Below are positions 1 through 11,753 of a stretch of DNA of 64,000 nucleotides, piece after piece. The notes under the pieces were generated by a model, which made no database searches, had not been told where the DNA came from, and was given only the letters and a program-made list of their open reading frames with translations. The first letter of the stretch is position 1. Every line of letters starts with the position of its first letter. The DNA comes from Xestospongia bergquistia (taxonomy: Eukaryota > Porifera > Demospongiae > Haplosclerida > Petrosiidae): positions 4,908,001 through 4,972,000 of the forward strand of contig OZ014413.1 in assembly GCA_963965975.1 (NCBI GenBank), read 5' to 3'. A program made the translations under genes and the position numbers.

Positions 1-2008
1 GGCAACGAACGCTGGCAGCGTCGTCTACTCGGTGAGGAAGATCTCACGTACAAGAGTGCTATGAAAATTGTTCTAGCACTAGAATCAGCAGACAGCCAAG
101 TGAAAAAACTTCAAGGTGCTACAAAGATACACCATGTCCCGAAGCCTTGGCAATCCCAGAGACCCAAGAGACAAGACACACTTCCACAGATTGTACCGTG
201 TTTTCGTTGTGGCGGAAAGCACGAGCCCAAGGAGTGCCGATTTAAGGACTCGGAGTGTCACTTTTGTCACAAGAAAGGACACATATCCAAAGTTTGCCGT
301 AAGAAGACATGGAGTCAACAAGGTAAACGTACGGCGACTCCACATGGTACAAACACTGTTGCTGAACCCGATGAAGTGGAGTATCCCTTGCATGCTCTCA
401 CTACAGGCAAAAACCACCCACTTACAGTGAAAGTGAAGATAAATAACGCCGACTTACAGATGGAAGTCGACACAGGAGCTACTCTATCTATAATAAGCAA
501 AAAGACATACGAGAGGCTATGGCCCACACAAAAGCTGGCTCCGTTGTTAAAGTTCTCTCACGCTACGTTAAAAACGTATACTGGTGAACAGATTAAGGTA
601 TTAGGGTCTATTGATGTCAATGTGACCTACCAGACTCAAAAGAGACGATTACCGCTGTTAGTAGTACCAGGAGATGGTCCATCACTGTTAGGCCGAGACT
701 GGCTACGGCAGATAAAAGTAGAATGGTCAGATCTCCATGCTCTTAGTACTACAGATCCTCTCGACTCGTGGAAATGGCCAGAACGTCCATGGTCACGGTT
801 ACACGCAGACTATGCAGGTCCATTTTTAGGTAAGATGTTTCTCATCGTCGTAGATGCTTACTCGAAATGGCTAGAAGTTATACCTGTGAGTTCTGCTACA
901 TCTCTCTCAACAATTGAACAGTTCAGATCTATATTCTCCATACACGGTTTACCTGAAGTGCTAGTTACTGACAATGGCACTGCATTTACAAGTACTGAAT
1001 TTGCGGAATTCATGAAGAGAAATGGAGTACGTCACGTTAAGTCTGCTCCATATCACCCAGCATCTAATGGGCTGGCAGAGAGAGCTGTTCAGACATTTAA
1101 AGAAAGCATGAGGAAACAGTCAAAAGACTCTCTCAATACTCGTATAGCTCGTTTTCTCTTTAGCTACCGTATTACTCCTCATACAACAACTGGCACTAGC
1201 CCAGCTGAACTCTTATTCAGTAGACTTCCACGTTCACATTTGGACTTACTGAAGCCAACTTTAGCGGGAAGAGTGCTTAGAAAGCAAGAAAAGCAGAAAG
1301 AAAACCATGATGTTCGTTCTAAAGAGAGAACATTTCAGGTTGGTGATTTTGTATTTATTTGTGATTTTCCAGATCGTAAACATTGGCTCTCTGGAAAAAT
1401 TATATCTACTAAAGGTCCATGTTCCTATTTAGTGGAACTTGAGGATGGACGAATTGTTCGACGACATGTTGACCATATTCGAGCATGTACATCTAATTCA
1501 TGTTCACCTCCTACTGATGTACCAGCTCCGTTAAATGGTTCTGATGATGACTTAGCTGATATCTCTATCCCGACACCTCCTTTACATGAAGATTCATCAC
1601 CTGTTTCAGTTGAAGCACCCCAACCTACATTACGTCGTTCAACAAGAATTTCTCGACCTCCTGATCGATATTTTTAATAACTCAATTAGTTCAATTTAAA
1701 AAGGGAGGAATGTAATATATTGTAATTGTATATTACTTAGCACTTACTTATTGTGTATAATTGTATCTTTTGTTATGTTTGATTTACTGTGTATTTGTTA
1801 ATAGGTGCTTACTATGTTTCTTTTGTTATAGGTGACAATGTTAGTTGTGTTAATACTCTTTCTTTTATGCTATGTGTTACTTTTTAGTTACACCTTTCTT
1901 TGTTGAGTTTTCTATATAAACTTGCTTGATGTTGTTATTGAATATAGCGAGATAGAAAGATTTATTTCTAAATCATATTTTGTGAATTCAGTGGTTTAAG
2001 TTACCACA
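1..2008 (+). mobile_element. Ty3/gypsy-like LTR retrotransposon, 3' part, broken
   Basis: Fossil LTR element whose left end lies outside the window. The frame is already open at base 1 with Gag-like sequence and runs to about 1,677. Parts seen, in order: the end of a Gag region, two CCHC-type zinc knuckles (about 215-305), an aspartic protease core with DTGA (about 470-485), an integrase catalytic core with D..D..E-type spacing (about 800-1,090), and a basic C-terminal part that resembles the integrase tail. A purine-rich tract (1,699-1,710) precedes the 3' LTR. Not every part usual for the family is present, so the copy is broken, with about one major break. The otherwise clean frame suggests a fairly young insertion. 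It sits in 28-bp minisatellite DNA: the sequence after 2,008 matches unbroken array sequence at 21,033 and 42,876. Confidence 0.85.
1711..2008 (+). repeat. 3' LTR of the gypsy-like element
   Basis: A 298-bp segment that starts with TG immediately after a purine tract (aaaagggaggaa) and ends in CA (ttaccaca), where the flanking DNA becomes the minisatellite seen uninterrupted elsewhere. It carries a TATA-like tatataaa near 1,912. The matching 5' LTR is outside the window, so LTR divergence and the target-site duplication cannot be read here. Confidence 0.75.
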
Positions 2009-2757
2009 AAGACATAGTAGATGGGACATTTACTTTAGGACATATTAGATGGGACAATTATACTAGGACACAGTAGGTTGCATAGTTACATTATACAGAA
2101 TAGAAAGGACAATTACATTAGGACAGAGTAAAAGAAACTGGTACATTAAGACACAGTTGATGGGACTGTTACATTAGGACAGACAAGTTACATCAGCAAT
2201 TACATTAGGACAAAGTGGAAGGGAATTTTATATTAAGAACACGCAAGATGAGATAATTTCATTAGGACACAGTAGATGGGACAGTTACCTTAGGACACAG
2301 TAGATAGGACAGTTAAATTAAAAGACAGTAACAGATGGTTAGATAAAGACACAATAGTTACTAAAATTATGTTAGGAGATAGTAAATGGGATAATTATAC
2401 TAGGACACAGTAGACAGGGGTGTTACATTAGGACAAGGTAAATTGTCAATTACGTTAAAACACATTGGAATGGAATGTTTACAATAGGACAGAGCAGATT
2501 AGACAACTACATTAGGACACAGTACACAGGACAATTATACTAGGATACAGTAGCCCTGATGATTACAATAGGATATAATAGACAGGACAGTTACATTAGA
2601 ACACAGTAGATTGGACAGCTATATTGGGTCTGAGCTGATAGGACAATTATATTAGTATGCATTAGACAGGACAATTATACTAGGACACTGTTTAGACAGG
2701 ATGTTTATGTTAGACACTGTAGATGAGACAGTTACATTCAGAAACAGTAGACAGATA
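2009..2757. repeat. 28-bp minisatellite block, copy 1 left
   Basis: Degenerate tandem repeat with consensus close to attaggacacagtagatggg plus acagttac, period about 28 bp with variant lengths. It continues the array cut by the LTR element. The same block is found at 21,033-21,781 and, shortened, at 42,876-43,345. Confidence 0.85.
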
Positions 2758-3596
2758 ATAGGCTATCAATAATATAGAAGTCTTATATGCTGTAATGCAC
2801 TACACAACAAGTGCAAGAGAAGAGGAATTGTCTGACCATTACAAGCTGATACTGATACAAAAGTAGACACAATAGGGGAAAATAGGCTTGTACAAAATAA
2901 GACATTTGACTAATTTTATTCAGACTTGCTACATTGTAATTAATATACTGGTTACTAAAGTCTATATATTACAGAGAAAAGGACTAGTGATATATTATGT
3001 TTAAAAATGACTGATGACAGGCTTAGTTCTGATAACAGATCCACTAAAACTAAGGGCTAAAGCTCACTAAATTTAAAAGTTAAGTTGGGCAAGCTAGATA
3101 TACTAACACACATGGAGTACTGCTACTCTGTCCGTATTTGTTACTACTGTCTTTCTCTTTTGTTGTAGCCAGGGGCATCATCTCAGATTTACTACAGAAA
3201 ACATTGTCAAATGGCCTGGCTGCATGGAATCCAGTTTCCTCTTGTCTTCCTAAAGAGCCCTGCATAAGTAAAGTCCCGACAGACTGGTTGCTAAAATGAA
3301 GTAATGGAATCCAGTTCTTTCATCTGGTCTTGCTAAACAGCCCTGCAGAAGTAAAGTCCTGACACTCTTGTTGCTAAAGTGAAGTAATGGCGTCTAAGTT
3401 TATTATTTTCTAGTACAAATTTGGCGCCACAAAAGCGACTAATCGAACTGAGCATGCTCAGTTGATCATGGATATTGCACCATGATAGTAACAACAATAT
3501 AACTGCCTATATCTTATCTAGTATACAATGAACGTTGTCTGTCTGAATATAGGTTTATTAATCACACGTATATGAAGCCCTGACATTATGTTGCAG
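2758..3596. other. Low-copy spacer with local duplication and palindrome
   Basis: No convincing gene. A segment of about 80 bp beginning tggaatccagtt is tandemly repeated (about 3,226-3,305 and 3,306-3,388). A perfect 18-bp palindrome, AACTGAGCATGCTCAGTT, lies at 3,446-3,463. Small open frames here are unconvincing. The whole stretch recurs in copies 2 and 3. Confidence 0.5.
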
Positions 3597-4735
3597 TATG
3601 TCAAAGTGTAGATTAGAAGAAGATATGCTCATGCCTTGTTTTCAGCTGCTAGTAAAAAAGCATCATTAGAGAAAGTTGAAAAGGAACTAAAAGAGTTTCA
3701 GGTAATAGATAGATATTAATATCACTAGCATTTGTAGTATTCTGTGGTATTTTGATCTATCATGTCTGGGATCGATTTTAAAGTCCTATTTACAAAAGAG
3801 AATTAAAAAGTTTTTTAAAGCACAATCCAATATTCCAGTTAATGATGATAATGAAATAGAACTAAACATGTCTTCTGTTGATAATATCAAATATTCTGTT
3901 ATGAAAGAGTTACGTGAACCTCTGCTTGATGAAAATCTTATTATAACTGCTAATGTATAATTTATAATGAAGTACATGTAGAGTGTATATGTACATGTAA
4001 CGGGTTATACAATTTTTTAAAAATTAATGGATTTCTTAATTTTATAGAAACTGACGCAAGATTCACCAGCTCTCTCTGCTTTTATTAATAACCCTACCAT
4101 CAGAACAGAAACAAAGTAAATAATTAAGATAAGTGCTATTTTAATACTTACTCGTCTTTAGCTGCTGTTAATGATGTTTTAAAAGAGAAGAAGTATTCTG
4201 ATCTCACTGTGAACCTCTTTGGTTAGTTGTCCTTAATCCACAGTGACATACTATGTGTTGTCATAATAGTTTTTAAAGGTGCATTAGCTGAAAATATGTA
4301 TTTAACCAAAGTGTCTGGAGTGATGAAAGGTTTTGATACAATTATGAGTGCTTATAGAGGAGAGGTCAACAGTGCTGTCGCTACTGCTGAGGTATAATAA
4401 TATTAATTAAAAGTGCATGTTGTCACATTTGAATGCAGCTTAACAAGAAATTATACTATTATGAAATCGCGAATGCCAGAGAACAAGGTTTAAAGAATAC
4501 TTAATAGAGCAGTGTGCAACACATAATTTTCTAATCAGCCATAGTCCCTTTCTAGTAAAGAACAGCACAACTTCTGTGATGGTGGCTTTTAAAATGCCAT
4601 TTAGTAGAGCAGAGCAGGAGTAACGCAAGAATTAATTATGCTGCAATCACAGTTAACATTGAGGGTGTCCGTTGTTTTCTGTACAGGAAAGAAATTAAAA
4701 GAGCTAAAACAAATTTTAATTTCTCTGATATAAAG
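3597..4735 (+). pseudogene. ATP5PO: ATP synthase OSCP subunit relic, copy 1
   Basis: OSCP links the F1 head and the peripheral stalk of mitochondrial ATP synthase. Exon-like blocks with GT..AG borders encode OSCP-type sequence. 3,597-3,701 reads IRRRYAHALFSAASKK.. then EKVEKELKEFQ. 4,048-4,115 reads KLTQDSPALSAFINNPTIR. 4,162-4,221 reads AVNDVLKEKKYSDLTVNLF. 4,279-4,391 reads GALAEN.. then MSAYRGEV... A possible further block at 4,707-4,735 gives KKLKELKQIL. This matches the family's RYA-ALY-AASK, NP-IKR, LAENGRL and MM-AHRGEV landmarks. It is broken: a TAG interrupts the first block upstream of IRRRYA, the frame does not carry across the second junction, and the family's C-terminal third is missing. 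Relative to copy 2 about 150 bp is deleted after 4,490. The identification is strong; loss of function is inferred. Confidence 0.8.
3712..3959 (+). other. Open frame inside the OSCP relic's first intron
   Basis: A frame of about 80 codons without an early ATG runs to a TAA at 3,957-3,959. It contains KSYLQKRIKKFFKAQ, then an acidic stretch, then VMKELREPLLDEN near the end. It has mixed, protein-like composition and is unchanged by eye in copies 2 (about 22,736-22,983) and 3. I do not recognise it. It may be an exon of something else or a chance frame preserved because the duplications are young. Confidence 0.25.
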
Positions 4736-4786
4736 TAGATTATATACATTATCTAATATAAAGTGCTGATGATGAGTGATTTGGTA

Positions 4787-4852
4787 TGGTAGTCCTCCTC
4801 CCAGTAGGTCAATGCTTTACTATTGTTTGGGTACTTGCTCTTCCTGGCATAG
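4787..4852 (-). pseudogene. POT/SLC15-like gene fragment, copy 1
   Basis: The reverse strand reads a stretch matching residues about 231-251 of the intact transporter at 52,835 (an ARK.KYP then ALTYWEEDY motif). Only about 66 bp remain. The sequence to its right (from 4,853) is the AT-rich 5' flank of the POT genes, so most of the N-terminal half was removed by a deletion that is not present in copy 3. Confidence 0.8.
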
Positions 4853-5982
4853 TAAGATATTATATACGACTGTATAATTATCATTTGTTATATATACTGG
4901 TTGCAATTGCGAATTTCTTTTTATTGAAAATAAGCATAAACTGTTGCTATTACTAATGTACTCCTATTTGTGTGGCTACATTACCTTCACTTTCGTAATA
5001 CATTAATAATTAATAATATCATGTTGATATTTTTCATAACTATGCAACCTGTATACACTGTAGTTAAAATTAAATCAATTTGCAATCAATCAACTTTTAC
5101 AGTTTTGGTACATAATTTATATGTATAGTATATAATAATATGTCATATATGACTGTTTTATAATAATGAACCATTTCTGTCATTTCTGTCCACACTTAGA
5201 CTAGATATGTACTGACACTGGTAGTCTACAATTGTAGGCTATACAGAGAAGATTCTCAATATTTCAAATATAATGTGAAAGTTTATGTCACAAAGAGTGT
5301 GACATAATTTTTATACAACTTACTAAACTGTGTTGTATTGATTGTCACAAAAGATAGGCTTATTTAACTAATCCTTTATAATTTTTAATGCACATGATAC
5401 ATAATATAGTAGTTAACATCACATACTTTTATAATTCAAGTGCAAATAGAATATAGACTATATTGTGTATATATAGTAAGTGGATAGTTCCTATCTTATG
5501 AGATATTAGAAGGATTCTTAAAGCTCTGACAATCAACTACATGTCTTATTATTAGTAGCTACCTCACTGACCTATAGATGTGCCAAGTAAAATTAATGAG
5601 ATGTTAAAAGTAATCACAGTATATCAAATTTCCTGTCATCATAGAAGCCTGCATGTGATCATCATATGACTTGTACACAGCTAATTATTAACAAATGTGA
5701 TTCAAATACAGCATTCAGCATTTACAAGTCGTATGAATCAATGCAGATCATAGGATTTATGATACATACAAGGAATACAATAGATTTTCAAACTGTGAAT
5801 TGATCTATTTTATTGGAGGTGATGTTACATAGAATATTCTGTTTCTTGAGAAGTACATTGTATATTTTTAGATGAAATTCAGACTCCTGCAATCTGACAT
5901 CTAGCATGGCAAAGAAGATGATATGTTAGGACTTTAAGGCTAAAACATTAAGGCTATAGATGTTTCTTTGTCAACTACTATG

Positions 5983-6032
<50 letters not shown>

Positions 6033-6600
6033 TATATATTAATTACTTACATTATGAATTGTATATGTTATTTTTTATAGAGTTGTGCCAATAAGTTGAG
6101 TTAATTTTTAAAAAGGAGGACAAGACAAGTTTAGTGTTCTGTCACAAGATTATTTTCGGGTTTGTGATTATACAAAGACACTGGTAGTAAAAGCAGATGA
6201 ATATCAATAGATTTGTCAGTATTATAAACATTCAAAATTAGAGTATATAAACTGAGTATTCAAAGAGATCTAAAGTACATCTGATTGTGCACTTAGTTGA
6301 CATCATGAGACAATATGGACCAATAAATTGATTCAAGACTGAAGGGTTAGATATTTTGGTAATCCCACATTTATTGGTTTTGTTTATTCTCAGATATTGA
6401 CAGATATAAAGCCTTAAATTCCATAAATAAGAAGACAGTGTATGTATGAAAATCAACAAGCTCCAACGTAGGATGTTAATACCAGCTTTGCTTTGCAATT
6501 GCTGGAGTATCCACTTTTTATAATAAGTTAAGGGGATCTGTGGGTCTTTGTCATCCAAGTTCTCAAAATGTATTAAAAACTTTTTCAATGTTTATTTACA
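4853..6600. repeat. AT-rich POT-gene 5' flank, shared block
   Basis: No gene is supported here. Parts recur next to POT pseudogenes. 4,853-5,130 resembles 46,680-47,000 in the same orientation, and 51,760-52,160 more distantly. About 5,395-6,600 resembles 47,320-48,330 in inverted orientation. The block therefore looks like upstream DNA carried along with a POT gene. A 116-codon minus frame at 6,238-6,588 lies in it, but the inverted relative does not keep it open. Confidence 0.6.
5986..6029. repeat. (TA)n microsatellite, copy 1
   Basis: An uninterrupted AT dinucleotide run of about 44 bp. The equivalent in copy 2 is about 84 bp. Confidence 0.95.
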
Positions 6601-7060
6601 AGGTTCTACATCTGTTAGATTTGTAACTACCTTCGTTGTTTAGGAAACAAAATAATGACCTGGTTCATAAATATAGTTTGTGTTGTAAGACAATAACTGT
6701 TCACAGAATTGAATGTCATTACTGTCATATTTATTTAATGCCTAGTGTGACACAAGATGTGGTTGATCAACTGAATGGAGGTTTAAAGAAAGCAAATATT
6801 TTTATATACAGTTATTAAAATGATTTAAGAAAGAAAGTCCTTTTTCAATCAAAACAATTATTATCAAAGGTTGATCTTTCTTTACTCATTTTACATTTCA
6901 ATAATTCATAGGTTGTGAATATTATTATATAAATGAATGAAAATGAAAGAGATAATATTTGCATCTCTTATTTTTTATTGTTTGTATCTTTCTGTGTGTC
7001 ATCTAACCATTTACATGTCTGTTAATCTATTCTTTTAATCTACACTATATATATCTATCT
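6601..7060. other. AT-rich low-copy DNA
   Basis: Nothing recognised. Repeated almost exactly at 25,818-26,277. A 60-codon plus frame is too short and unsupported. Confidence 0.4.
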
Positions 7061-8313
7061 AGTTATTAAAAGTTATAACCTGTCTCAGTAATACTCCTTT
7101 GTCCTCTATGAGTTGCAGTTCCATTACTTCTTACAGTTGTATTAGTAGCTCCTAATGTTACAGTTATATATACAATATTAGTATCTAGTTATTAAAAGTT
7201 ATAACCTGTCTCAGTAATACTCCTTTGTCCTGTACGAGTTCCAATTCCATTACTTCTTACAGTTGTATTAGTAGCTCCTAATGTTACAGTTATATATACA
7301 ATATTAGTATCTAGTTATTAAAAGTTATAACCTATCTCAGTAATACTCCTTTGTCCTCTATGAGTTGGAGTTCCATTACTTCTTACAGTAGTATCAGTAG
7401 TTCCTAATGTTACAGTTATATATACAATATTAGTATCTAGTTATTAAAAGTTATACCCTGTCTCAGTAATACTCCTTTGTCCTCTATGAGTTGGAGTTCC
7501 ATTACTTCTTACAGTAGTATCAGTAGCTCCTAATGTTACAGTTATATATACAATATTAGCATCTAGTTATTAAAAGTTATACCCTGTCTCAGTAATACTC
7601 CTTTGTCCTCTACGAGTTCCAGTTCCATTACTTCTTACAATAGTATCAGTAGCACCTAATGTTACAGTTATATATACAATATTAGTATCTAGTTATTAAA
7701 AGTTATAACCTATCTCAGTAATACTCCTTTGTCCTCTATGAGTTGGAGTTCCATTACTTCTTACAGTAGTATCAGTAACTCCTAATGTTACAGTTATATA
7801 TACAATATTAGCATCTAGTTATTAAAAGTTATAACCTGTCTCAGTATGACACCTTTGTCCTCTATGAGTTTCAGTTCCATCACTTCTTACAGGAGTATTA
7901 GTAGCACCTAATGTTACAGTTATATATACAATATTAGCATCTAGTTATTAAAAGTTATAACCTGTCTCAGTATTACACCTTTGTCCTCTATGAGTTGCAG
8001 TTCCATTACTTCTTACAGTAGTATCAGTAGCAGCGCCTAATGTTACAGTTATATATACAATATTATCATCTAGTTATTAAAAGTTATAACCTGTCTCAGT
8101 ATTACACCTTTGTCCTCTACGAGTTGCAGTTCCATTACTTCTTACTGTAGTATTAGTAGCTCCTAATGTTACAGTTATATATACAATATTAGTATCTAGT
8201 TATTAAAAGTTATAACCTATCTCAGTATTACACCTTTGTCCTCTACGAGTTCCAGTTCCATTACTTCTTACAATAGTATCAGTAGCACCTAATGTTACAG
8301 TTATATATACAAT
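7061..8313. repeat. 126-bp satellite, about 10 monomers (copy 1)
   Basis: Tandem monomers start agttattaaaagttataacc, with exact 126-bp spacing (7,061, 7,187, 7,313 and on). Each monomer also holds tactcctttgtcctct, ccattacttcttacag and tgttacagttatatataca. Monomers differ at a limited set of positions, including a CpG/TpG alternation (ctacgagtt or ctatgagtt). Confidence 0.95.
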
Positions 8314-9050
8314 ATTAAGTCCGACTAGTTTAGAGAATTTTACTATTAAATGAGTTTGCTCTCCAAATTTGCCACGGTTAGGGTATCAGATTTTTATTCT
8401 GAACAGTTCACTAGCACTGGTTTGTTTAGCTTTCAATATGTGGCTAACAAAACACACTACCACCAAACACCTATAACAATAATATTTTAAACAATACATA
8501 ATATAATTTGCTTTTGTCTTATAGCTATTTTGTACCAATGGCAGAGTATAATATGAGACAATTTAATTTGCTCTCTCTCTCTCAAGAATTCCTCAAACAG
8601 AGGAAACATTTACCCATCAAACCTCAGCCTGCTTTTATCCTTTATATTTACGTGTTGAAATCATGTGACTGGGTGTTAGCAAAATGGGATCATCACACAG
8701 GGGTAACACTTCACTATTGAGTAGTCAAAATTTTGACTAAAATTTGAGGTAAAGAATGCGTCGATCACATGGGAAAATGACTAAATAGTTTAGGTTTTGT
8801 ACAAGTGAGTCAGATAATACATATGGCACATATAGCTCAACCTGTTTTTGGAGCCACACACCAGTTTATAATTGTCATTGAAATGATCATATTCAGAATA
8901 ACCACCTATATATCCCTCATTGTGGGCACAGTCTTCTTTCCGTTCCAATGGACTTGCTGGTGTAGACTATCAATATATCCTTGGAATTGTAAGGATTCTT
9001 GAAGTTTTGAAATTTCTGTCTCTTTTTCCTAATCTGTTATAACTGTATAC
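8314..9050. other. Low-copy DNA after the 126-bp satellite
   Basis: Recurs at 33,684-34,396. No gene assigned. The minus strand at about 8,850-8,985 has a short stretch of mixed composition (PLERKEDCAHNEGYIGGYS..) that could be an exon relic, but I do not recognise it and it lacks clear borders. Confidence 0.3.
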
Positions 9051-11065
9051 ACTGGAGCACTACTATACTGCAGATTTTATCTTAAAATGATCCATTTTTA
9101 GGACAATTTAATAGGATTCTGCATATCCATTATGTTCCTTTGTCTTATTTCTGTAAGCAATTATTGTTTGTTTTAAAAGACTTCTAACAACAGAAACTAA
9201 AATACAGACTCAGTTTTGTCTTGGCAAATTTTATGTGGAGAATGTAACAAAAATAACACATTATCAAATAAATTGAATAAATCATAAGGTGGTCATGATG
9301 GGCAGTTTACCAGTTCTTGTAGTATGTACTTGATGGTACATCCTACTATCTTGACAGCACAAACAGTAACATAATGATTGCCACTGAACTGAAAATAGAA
9401 ATGCAAGCACTATACCATATAGTTTATAATAGACACCACATGTAATATGTCCTTTTTCTGAGAAGTCGTTTGTTAAATTACACACACTGCAGCAAAGTTC
9501 CAGAGTAATTAACAGTCTTTGGTAAAATGTCAACAGTCATATAACCTTCTGTACCATATACATCACTACAGGGCTATAGGGAAGTAAAATGGATGGTAAA
9601 ATTTCTTTAAATCCTAACAACGAAAGATATATATTAACACACGAACTTATAAATTATTGTACCTTTTATGTAGCAAAGCATGCTGATATACTGCACTACT
9701 GTAATAGCTAACTTCCACCAGCTTTTAGACATAATCTAATTTGGTAAGATTCTATAGAAAATGTGAGCACTTACATTTATATATATATAACAAATATACC
9801 CCATTCAAGTCGAATTTGATCTGATTCTATATATTTTTTGCTAAACATGTATGTTAGTGAGAAATGGCTTTGATTATTTAACAGCCTTTGAAATAGTGTT
9901 TAAAATACACAAAGTGCGGGTAATATGTAAAAGATACTGTTTGCATTCCAGTGTTAACAAGCATTTCGACATGCATTCTCCAACTATAACAGAAACTGTA
10001 CAAATTGTTATAAAAGTGGAAAAAAGGACAAAGAATAAAGCAAACCAATTAAATGTGAATCACTGGAGCACTACTATACTGCAGATTTTATCTTAAAATG
10101 ATCCATTTTTTAGGACAATTTAATAGGATTCTGCATATCCATTATGTTCCTTTGTCTTATTTCTGTAAGCAATTATCGTTTGTTTTAAAAGACTTCTAAC
10201 AACAGAAACTAAAATACAGACTCAGTTTTGTCTTGGGAAATTTTATGTAGAGAATGTAACACAAATAACACATTATCAAATAAATTGAATAAATCATAAG
10301 GTGGTCATGATGGGCAGTTTACCAGTTCTTGTAGTATGTACTTGATGGTACATCCTACTATCTTGACAGCACAAACAGTAACATAATGATTGCCACTGAA
10401 CTGAAAATAGAAATGCAAGCACTATACCATATAGTTTATAATAGACACCACATGTAATATGTCCTTTTTCTGAGAAGTCGTTTGTTAAATTACACACACT
10501 GCAGCAAAGTTCCAGAGTAATTAACAGTCTTTGGTAAAATGTCAACAGTCATATAACCTTCTGTACCATATACATCACTACAGGGCTATAGGGAAGTAAA
10601 ATGGATGGTAAAATTTCTTTAAATCCTAACAACGAAAGATATATATTAACACACGAACTTATAAATTATTGTACCTTTTATGTAGCAAAGCATGCTGATA
10701 TACTGCACTACTGTAATAGCTAACTTCCACCAGCTTTTAGACATAATCTAATTTGGTAAGATTCTATAGAAAATGTGAGCACTTACATTTATATATATAT
10801 AACAAATATACCCCATTCAAGTCGAATTTGATCTGATTCTATATATTTTTTGCTAAACATGTATGTTAGTGAGAAATGGCTTTGATTATTTAACAGCCTT
10901 TGAAATAGTGTTTAAAATACACAAAGTGCGGGTAATATGTAAAAGATACTGTTTGCATTCCAGTGTTAACAAGCATTTCGACATGCATTCTCCAACTATA
11001 ACAGAAACTGTACAAATTGTTATAAAAGTGGAAAAAAGGACAAAGAATAAAGCAAACCAATTAAA
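9051..11065. repeat. Tandem duplication of a 1.01-kb segment (copy 1 only)
   Basis: 9,051-10,053 and 10,062-11,065 are nearly identical (offset 1,011-1,012 bp) and joined by a few bases (tgtgaatc). Copy 2 has the segment once. Each carries the same 83-codon minus frame, which looks like a chance frame. No gene recognised. Confidence 0.95.
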
Positions 11066-11213
11066 AAGAGGCTTTAGTATAACTGTGAAAAAAACATTAA
11101 AGTTATGAGGCTGGCCACATTTGCTATATTATTGATACAACTTTTTGCCATAACAATTTCAAACTTTACAATCTACTAGCCAAACTACAGAGCTACTATA
11201 TTATATACGCTTC
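11066..11213. other. Short low-copy spacer
   Basis: Single-copy within the unit and repeated at about 35,393-35,540. No feature recognised. Confidence 0.4.
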
Positions 11214-11348
11214 AAAAAAGAATGAGCTGAGGATTGACAGTACTCTCAGTACATCATAGCTAGGATACCTATGATGCTCCAGACGACACCAACGTGGAGG
11301 TGGTACTGTATTGCCGTCCACCCACCCTTCCACCTCTCATTCTTTTTT
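11214..11348. mobile_element. 135-bp foldback (MITE-like) element, copy 1
   Basis: Ends in a perfect 13-bp inverted repeat: AAAAAAGAATGAG on the left and CTCATTCTTTTTT on the right. The interior is more GC-rich than its surroundings, with further short complementary stretches (ggaggtgg and ccacctc). It could be a non-autonomous DNA transposon or a structured transcript. No target duplication was established. Confidence 0.5.
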
Positions 11349-11753
11349 ATTGGCCTAATATGCTCAAAAGACATCTGTTAAGGGCTTAATATGCTCAAAA
11401 TATATCTTTTAATGGCCTACCATGCTCAAAATATATCTTTTAATGGCCTAATATGCTCAAAATACATCGATTAATAGCCTATATGCTCAAAAAACATCTT
11501 TTAAGGACCAAATATGCTCAAAACACATCTGATAATGGCCTAATATGCTCAAACTACAACTTTTAATGGCGTAATATGCTCGAATGCATCTTATGATGGC
11601 CTAATATGTTCGAAATACATCTTTCAATGGCCTAACATGATCATCTTTTAATGGCCATGCTCAAACTACATCTTTTAATGGCCTAACATTGATTGTCTTT
11701 TAATGGCCTAACATTGATCATGATTTAATGGCCTAACATAATCACCTTTTAAT
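11349..11753. repeat. 31-bp minisatellite, about 13 units (copy 1)
   Basis: Tandem units start ggcctaatatgctcaaaata and end catcttttaat, period about 31 bp with shortened variants to the right. It runs directly into the 28-bp array at 11,754. Confidence 0.9.

Noticed and set aside
3080-3265. 61-codon minus-strand frame in each unit
   Set aside because: It overlaps a local tandem duplication, has no recognisable motif, and is kept only by recent duplication.
6238-6588. 116-codon minus-strand frame (also 25,449-25,805)
   Set aside because: The diverged inverted relative at about 47,330-47,690 does not keep the frame open, so coding constraint is not supported.
8508-9002. Two short plus-strand frames of 65-70 codons
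   Set aside because: Chance length in AT-rich DNA; the second is shortened in copy 2 by an indel, with no family resemblance.
9282-9533. 83-codon minus-strand frame repeated at 10,294 and 34,631
   Set aside because: It is conserved only because the DNA was recently duplicated; the composition is rich in C, Y and L with no motif, and there are no gene signals.
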